A stretch of DNA of 9,337 bases from Ruminococcus sp. CAG:403 (lineage in GTDB: Bacteria > Bacillota > Clostridia > Oscillospirales > Ruminococcaceae). A program made the position numbers and the translations under genes. The notes under the pieces were generated by a model, which worked only from the letters and a program-made list of their open reading frames with translations, searched no databases and had not been told where the DNA came from. The DNA lies in assembly GCA_000437255.1 (NCBI GenBank), contig FR899085.1, positions 69,521-78,857 on the forward strand, written 5' to 3'. Below, piece after piece: positions 5,400 to 9,337 of the stretch. Position 1 is the stretch's first letter; the number at the start of each line of letters is the position of its first letter.

Positions 5400-6435
5400 A
5401 TTTTTCCTGTGTCATCACATCTCGGCGAAGCTGCCCGCAAGCTGCTTGAATGTCGCTGCCGAGTGTGCGGCGTACCGTTGCATTTACGCCATATTGCGTC
5501 AAGGTATCCTGAAACAGCTGCACCGTCTTTCGCAACGTTTTATAGTTTCGTTCCCGGATGGGATTAACCGGAATTAAATTGACATGAAAATTTCCGCCGC
5601 GTAGCAAATCTGCCAACTTTTTGGCATCCGATCGCGCACTGTTTACATTGTCCATAACCGCATATTCAAATGTAATCCGGCGACCGGTTTTCTGTACATA
5701 CGTCCGGCAGGCATCCATCAGCACTTCAATGGGCCAGGTGCGATTGACCGGCATCACTTCACTTCGGGTTGCATTCTCTGGACTGTGCAGGGAAACAGAA
5801 AGCGTAACACCAAGCTTCTGATCCGCCAACTCCAAAATTTTCGGTACAATGCCGCATGTACTAACGGTAACATGCCGCAAACTCATGCCAAATCCCTTTG
5901 GATGCGACAGCAGGGAGAAAAAGCGCAGTACATTGTCATAATTATCCAGCGGTTCTCCAATTCCCATGAGTACAATACTGTCAATGGGCCGCTTTGCATC
6001 CAACTGTGTTTCATAAATTTGCAGCAGCAATTCCGACGGCTCCAGATTTCGAATGAAACCTGCAATAGCAGATGCACAGAAGCGGCACCCCATTCGGCAG
6101 CCAACCTGTGTGGAGATACAAATGCTGGTTCCGTGGTGATATTCCATCAAAACCGTCTCCACAAAATTCCCATCCGGCAGCTGATATAGATATTTTACCG
6201 TATTATCAATAGAAGATGCAAGCTTTCTTACAATATTTAGTCTTTTTATACAAAATTTCTCTGATAACTCGGTTCGGAATTGTTGAGATAAGGTGGTCAT
6301 TCCGGTGAAATCCAGTACTTGCTTCTCATGCAGCCAGGAAAAAATCTGTCCAGCCCGATACCGTGCAGCACCCATGGCCTGCATTTCCTGTTCCAATTCC
6401 TCCAGCGTCAAAGACAGCAGATCGATTTTTTCCAT
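5398..6435 (-). CDS. rlmN: Dual-specificity rRNA/tRNA adenine-C2 methyltransferase, radical SAM
   Basis: 345 residues, normal length. RlmN methylates C2 of A2503 in 23S rRNA and A37 in some tRNAs using two SAM molecules. The radical SAM cluster motif CRMGCRFC gives Cys113, Cys117 and Cys120. The two mechanistic cysteines are Cys106 (seven before the cluster, as C118 precedes C125 in E. coli) and Cys333 in AACGQL, the methyl carrier. MGIGEP (157-162) is the SAM-binding GEP motif. An N-terminal helical RNA-binding domain covers about 1-90. The related resistance enzyme Cfr is less likely because of the operon position and the RlmN-like C-terminal AACGQL region. ATG directly follows the rsmB stop (TAGATG), with AGAGGG eight bases before, inside rsmB. 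Confidence 0.96.
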   Translation of the reverse strand: MEKIDLLSLTLEELEQEMQAMGAARYRAGQIFSWLHEKQVLDFTGMTTLSQQFRTELSEKFCIKRLNIVRKLASSIDNTVKYLYQLPDGNFVETVLMEYHHGTSICISTQVGCRMGCRFCASAIAGFIRNLEPSELLLQIYETQLDAKRPIDSIVLMGIGEPLDNYDNVLRFFSLLSHPKGFGMSLRHVTVSTCGIVPKILELADQKLGVTLSVSLHSPENATRSEVMPVNRTWPIEVLMDACRTYVQKTGRRITFEYAVMDNVNSARSDAKKLADLLRGGNFHVNLIPVNPIRERNYKTLRKTVQLFQDTLTQYGVNATVRRTLGSDIQAACGQLRRDVMTQEK

Positions 6436-7506
6436 CTATTTGCCCTCTTTCTGCTGCTTGCTTTTACGGCGCAGCTTTGCCATAAAAAATCCATCACTGT
6501 TATAAAACTGCGGCAGCAGCGTCACCATTGGCGCATCGAAGGGTGCTCCCAGCTCCGGCAAAACCGGAATCGCTTCAAAGTCCGGATGCGTGCGCAAAAA
6601 TGCTCGTACCACCTGTTCATTTTCTTCTTTCAAAACAGTACAAGTGGAATACAGCAGCGTTCCGCTTTCTTTTAAGTACTGTGAGGCAGTTTCCAGAATG
6701 CGAAGCTGAATGACTGGAAGTTCTGCAAGCTCCGCTGGATTTTTCTCCTTAATTTCCGGCTTTCGTCGAATGACACCCAAACCAGAACATGGCACATCAC
6801 ACAAAATACGGTCTGCCTTTGGCAGCTCCTCCCGGTAAACCGCAGCGTCACCCTGCGCTGCTGTAATGCAGTGCAGATGCAGCCGCTTGGCACCCTCCTG
6901 AATCAAGCTAACCCGTGCAGGCTGCAAATCAAATGCCAACAGCGTTCCGGTATCCTGCATGTACTGGGCAATGGTAAAGGTCTTTCCACCTGGTGCCGCA
7001 CAGAGATCCAAAACCGTTTCTCCCGGCTTTGCACCAACAGCAAGACTGCAAAATTGAGATGCAAGATCCTGGACATGAAACCAGCCTTCCTGAAACCCTG
7101 GAAGTGTCTTTACATTTGTACCATGCAGCAAATAAGCGTCCGGCAAAACCGGATGTGGATTTGCACCGGGAACCGCTTTCTGAAAGGCAACCGTATCCCC
7201 CATCTGCACATTGCGCCGAATGGTAATTGGCGGTGTTTGCAGCGCATTTTCCAAAAAGGCATGCGCCGCCTGTTTTCCGTATTGCTGCACCAGCTTCTTT
7301 TCCAACCAGATCGGAACTGCGTACAGGACGGATGCTGCCTCTAACGGATCATCTGATTCCGGAACTTTCTTTTCATCCCGCACATACTGCCGCAGAACGG
7401 CATTGACAAAACCAGATGCACTGGATTTTCGGAAACTTCTCGTCAGGGCAACACAGGTATGAATGGCTGCCGCCACAGGTATGAATGCCTGCCGCATCCG
7501 GCACAC
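6436..7506 (-). CDS. rsmB: rsmB 3' fragment: SAM-dependent RNA cytosine methyltransferase domain
   Basis: Open frame holding the linker and Rossmann methyltransferase domain with the SAM site and both cysteines (PCSG and STCT). The frame can be read from GTG 7506, but no ribosome site precedes it and the first ~14 residues are out-of-frame sequence and duplication rather than RsmB. Genuine RsmB sequence begins around 7473. As the sequence stands, this domain would not be made in phase with the N-terminal part. Confidence 0.6.
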   Translation of the reverse strand: MCRMRQAFIPVAAAIHTCVALTRSFRKSSASGFVNAVLRQYVRDEKKVPESDDPLEAASVLYAVPIWLEKKLVQQYGKQAAHAFLENALQTPPITIRRNVQMGDTVAFQKAVPGANPHPVLPDAYLLHGTNVKTLPGFQEGWFHVQDLASQFCSLAVGAKPGETVLDLCAAPGGKTFTIAQYMQDTGTLLAFDLQPARVSLIQEGAKRLHLHCITAAQGDAAVYREELPKADRILCDVPCSGLGVIRRKPEIKEKNPAELAELPVIQLRILETASQYLKESGTLLYSTCTVLKEENEQVVRAFLRTHPDFEAIPVLPELGAPFDAPMVTLLPQFYNSDGFFMAKLRRKSKQQKEGK

Positions 7507-7777
7507 GATCCATATATTTCAACTGATAAATGCCGATCCGCAAAATTTGCAGCACAGCTGCGTCCAATTGATGCAGCTTTTTCTTGCTGTAGTGCCGCAG
7601 AATATAATCCAGCGTAATCCGACGCTCCATAACACCGTAATACAGTGCTGCACAGAATCGCCGCTCCTGTTCCGGCAAATTCGACTGATCCAGTGCATGA
7701 TCAAGTGCCAAATTGGAATACTGATTTTGTTTTTCTGTTTGCATCAAAAGCTGTACAGCTAATTTTCTTGCATCCAT
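7373..7777 (-). CDS. rsmB: rsmB 5' fragment: NusB-like RNA-binding domain
   Basis: 134-codon frame beginning at the true rsmB start. Residues 1-101 match the NusB-like N-terminal domain (ALYYGVMERRITLDYIL, then LQILRIGIYQLKYMDRVPDAA). After the duplication come about 33 unrelated, cysteine-rich residues and a premature TGA at 7373-7375. The product would lack the catalytic domain. Confidence 0.6.
   Translation of the reverse strand: MDARKLAVQLLMQTEKQNQYSNLALDHALDQSNLPEQERRFCAALYYGVMERRITLDYILRHYSKKKLHQLDAAVLQILRIGIYQLKYMDRVPDAAGIHTCGGSHSYLCCPDEKFPKIQCIWFCQCRSAAVCAG
7452..7495 (-). repeat. 22-bp tandem duplication inside rsmB
   Basis: Copies at 7452-7473 and 7474-7495 are identical at 21 of 22 positions; the mismatch is G at 7466 against C at 7488 (plus strand), giving GCC (Ala) or GGC (Gly) in the otherwise same reading. 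Because 22 is not a multiple of three, the duplication shifts the reading frame. Confidence 0.95.
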
Positions 7778-7778
7778 T

Positions 7779-8465
7779 CTAATCTCTTCTCCGTCCTACA
7801 ATACTCAACAGTCGAAGCAGCTGCAAAATTGCATTCACCATTGCTGCCACGTATGTCATGGCTGCTGCCACCAGAACTTTTCTGGCTTTTCCGATTTCAT
7901 CTCCATCTAAAATATAGTTGGATTGCAGCGTTTGCAGGGCACGGCGGCTGGCATTGAACTCCACTGGAAGTGTCAGAACCTGAAACAGCACCACTGCTGA
8001 AAACAGCAGAATGCCTGCATATGCCAATGTATTACCCAAGCTTGTGTTTAAGCCAAAAATCAATCCTGCGATAAAAATAAAATACCAAGCATACGATCCG
8101 ATTTGCGCCACCGGAACGAATGCATTCCGCACTTTAATCGGCACATATCCAACAGCATGCTGTACAGCGTGTCCGCACTCATGCGCTGCAACGCCAATGG
8201 CTGCAACAGAAGTAGACTGATAAACCGAATCAGACAGCCGAACCACATTGCTTTTGGGGTCAAAATGATCGGTTAAATTCCCGGAAACACGTTCAATGGA
8301 AACCTGATACAAGCCGTTTTGATCCAAAATCTGGCGGGCAACCTGTGCTGCCGTATAGCCACGGCCATTGCTGACCGTTTGATAGCGGCGAAATGTTGCA
8401 TTGACATTCCAGGATGCCAGCAAACTAATCACCAGGCCAAGAATTAGCAAACCATACATAGTCAT
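7779..8465 (-). CDS. YugP-type neutral zinc metallopeptidase, membrane-bound
   Basis: 228 residues from ATG 8465 (numbered here from that codon). The HECGH zinc motif (95-99) is followed by a downstream ligand candidate Glu in LPVEFNASRRA (166-176). DHFDPKSNVVRLSDSVY (about 66-82) is a typical block of the Zn_peptidase_2/YugP family. Hydrophobic helices at about 3-19, 124-139, 146-166 and 196-220 make it an integral membrane protein. Substrate is unknown; the family is distinct from HtpX although it shares the HExxH-in-membrane layout. It commonly lies between fmt and rsmB in Clostridia. AGGA is five bases before ATG 8465; ATG 8468 is only two bases from it and is less favoured. The stop is one base from rsmB, so the genes are coupled. 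Confidence 0.9.
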   Translation of the reverse strand: MTMYGLLILGLVISLLASWNVNATFRRYQTVSNGRGYTAAQVARQILDQNGLYQVSIERVSGNLTDHFDPKSNVVRLSDSVYQSTSVAAIGVAAHECGHAVQHAVGYVPIKVRNAFVPVAQIGSYAWYFIFIAGLIFGLNTSLGNTLAYAGILLFSAVVLFQVLTLPVEFNASRRALQTLQSNYILDGDEIGKARKVLVAAAMTYVAAMVNAILQLLRLLSIVGRRRD

Positions 8466-8511
8466 CATGTTCCTTTCTCATTCAACAGAAGGATATGCAA
8501 AATTTCGTTTC

Positions 8512-9337
8512 TTATCCCAATACCGTTCCGGCAGCAAGCTGCTTCCCACGAAGGAAGTCCGCAGCCTGCATTCTCTTTTTGCCTTCCGGCTGTACCTCCA
8601 GCAACTGCAAATAGGTATTGGCACCACAGGCAACCACCAATGCTTTCGGATCTACGATGGTTCCGGGAGCCGCCTCCTGCCAAGCGCCATCCTTTATAAC
8701 TTTAGAAGCATACACCTTCAGGCGCTTTCCATCCAACATGGTATATCCGGTAATGCCACGAATCACATTGTGCAGCTGCGCGGCAGACTTGGAAAAATCC
8801 AATGCTGACTGCTCTTTGGTAATCCGAGTCGCATAACAGGATGCTGCATCATCTTGCGGCTGCGGATGCAATGTGCCAGCTTCCAGCTCCTGTAGTGTTT
8901 CCAGCAACAGATTGGCCCCCATTTCAGACAGACGATCGTGCAGCTGGCCGGTTGTCTCATCCGGATCAATTGCAGTCTCTGCTTTCAGCAGCATATCCCC
9001 GGTATCCAGTCCCTCTGCCATCAGCATGGTCGTAACACCTGTTTTGGACTCTCCATTTAAAATACACCAATGAATCGGCGCCGCACCTCGATAAGCCGGC
9101 AACAAAGAGGCATGTACGTTGATGCAGGCATACCGCGGCAAATCCAGCACACACTTCGGCAAAATCTGTCCATATGCAACAACAACGATCACATCTGGAT
9201 GCAGCTGCTCCAACACCTGCATAGCCTGCTGCGCATCCTCTCCTTTTCGAAGAGACTGCGGCTGATAAACCGGAATGTCATATTCCTGCGCTGCCTGCTT
9301 AACCGGCGTCGGAATCATCTTGTAACCACGCCCTTTC
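8512..9337 (-). CDS. fmt: Methionyl-tRNA formyltransferase, 5' end beyond the window
   Basis: About 274 residues remain; roughly the first 40 lie beyond the right edge. Fmt formylates initiator Met-tRNA with 10-formyl-tetrahydrofolate. The visible part begins with KGRGYKMIPTPVK, the family's conserved KGRGxKxxPxPVK segment, so the Met at 9318 is internal and not the start. The catalytic block NVHASLLPAYRGAAPI (about 73-88 of the fragment) carries the catalytic Asn and His, and GLDTGDML carries the catalytic Asp. The C-terminal tRNA-binding domain occupies roughly the last 100 residues and ends normally at TAA. A 46-bp gap separates it from the peptidase gene. Upstream priA and def are expected by synteny but not visible. 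Confidence 0.95.
   Translation of the reverse strand, partial: KGRGYKMIPTPVKQAAQEYDIPVYQPQSLRKGEDAQQAMQVLEQLHPDVIVVVAYGQILPKCVLDLPRYACINVHASLLPAYRGAAPIHWCILNGESKTGVTTMLMAEGLDTGDMLLKAETAIDPDETTGQLHDRLSEMGANLLLETLQELEAGTLHPQPQDDAASCYATRITKEQSALDFSKSAAQLHNVIRGITGYTMLDGKRLKVYASKVIKDGAWQEAAPGTIVDPKALVVACGANTYLQLLEVQPEGKKRMQAADFLRGKQLAAGTVLG

Larger units (their letters stand above)
6436..7777 (-). pseudogene. rsmB: 16S rRNA m5C967 methyltransferase, frameshifted by a 22-bp tandem duplication
   Basis: The whole gene is split between two frames. The first 101 residues are the NusB-like domain in one frame; the rest is the SAM methyltransferase in another. The switch falls exactly on a 22-bp tandem duplication (7452-7495). 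Removing one copy leaves 1320 bp encoding 439 residues, the usual RsmB length, and joins IHTC to VALTRSFRKSSASGFVNAVLR with no residue lost. RsmB (Sun/YloM) methylates C967 of 16S rRNA. In the restored protein the SAM motif LDLCAAPGGKT is at 249-259, DVPCSGLG at 320-327 (Cys323) and YSTCT at 369-373 (nucleophile Cys372). All catalytic parts look functional and show no other decay, so the lesion is recent or artificial. The start ATG is one base after the peptidase stop, with GGAGAAGAG upstream. Confidence 0.85.

Overview
The window carries a single-direction (minus strand) gene block from an endospore-forming, low-to-mid GC Firmicute. A member of the Clostridia is most likely, possibly Oscillospiraceae/Ruminococcaceae; the family-level placement is inference. 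The order fmt, YugP-type zinc peptidase, rsmB, rlmN, PP2C phosphatase, PASTA kinase, rsgA, thiN, spoVM follows the conserved Firmicute priA-def-fmt-rsmB-rlmN-prpC-prkC-rsgA-rpe-thiN-spoVM neighbourhood, except that rpe is absent between rsgA and thiN. No credible plus-strand gene, tRNA, rRNA, mobile element or CRISPR array was seen.

Reading in the direction of transcription (high to low coordinates): positions 9337-8512 hold fmt, cut at its 5' end by the window edge. 8465-7779 is a membrane zinc peptidase. 7777-6436 is rsmB, broken by a 22-bp near-perfect tandem duplication (7452-7495) that shifts the frame; removing one copy restores a 439-residue protein. 6435-5398 is rlmN, 5390-4656 the PP2C phosphatase, 4638-2512 the PASTA Ser/Thr kinase, 2506-1616 rsgA and 1628-1017 thiN. 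Genes from the peptidase to thiN abut, overlap or are separated by at most 17 bp, so they look like one translationally coupled operon. Themes are initiator-tRNA formylation, rRNA methylation, ribosome assembly, cell-wall-responsive phosphorylation and thiamine diphosphate formation.

Downstream of thiN lies a sporulation segment. 915-826 is a 29-codon spoVM homologue with a very strong Shine-Dalgarno, preceded by a 101-bp leader that has a possible promoter and a 13-nt direct repeat. A stable hairpin (755-790) follows it. 696-382 encodes a small one-pass membrane protein of unknown function, and 381-1 encodes the first 127 residues of an M50 site-2 protease resembling SpoIVFB. The small protein sits where SpoIVFA would be expected but has no LytM/M23 domain. 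SpoVM and SpoIVFB both act at the mother-cell face of the forespore membranes, so this end looks like a small sporulation module attached to the housekeeping/kinase operon.

The most noteworthy items are the rsmB duplication/frameshift, the easily missed spoVM microgene, and the minimal membrane partner fused stop-to-start with the M50 protease.
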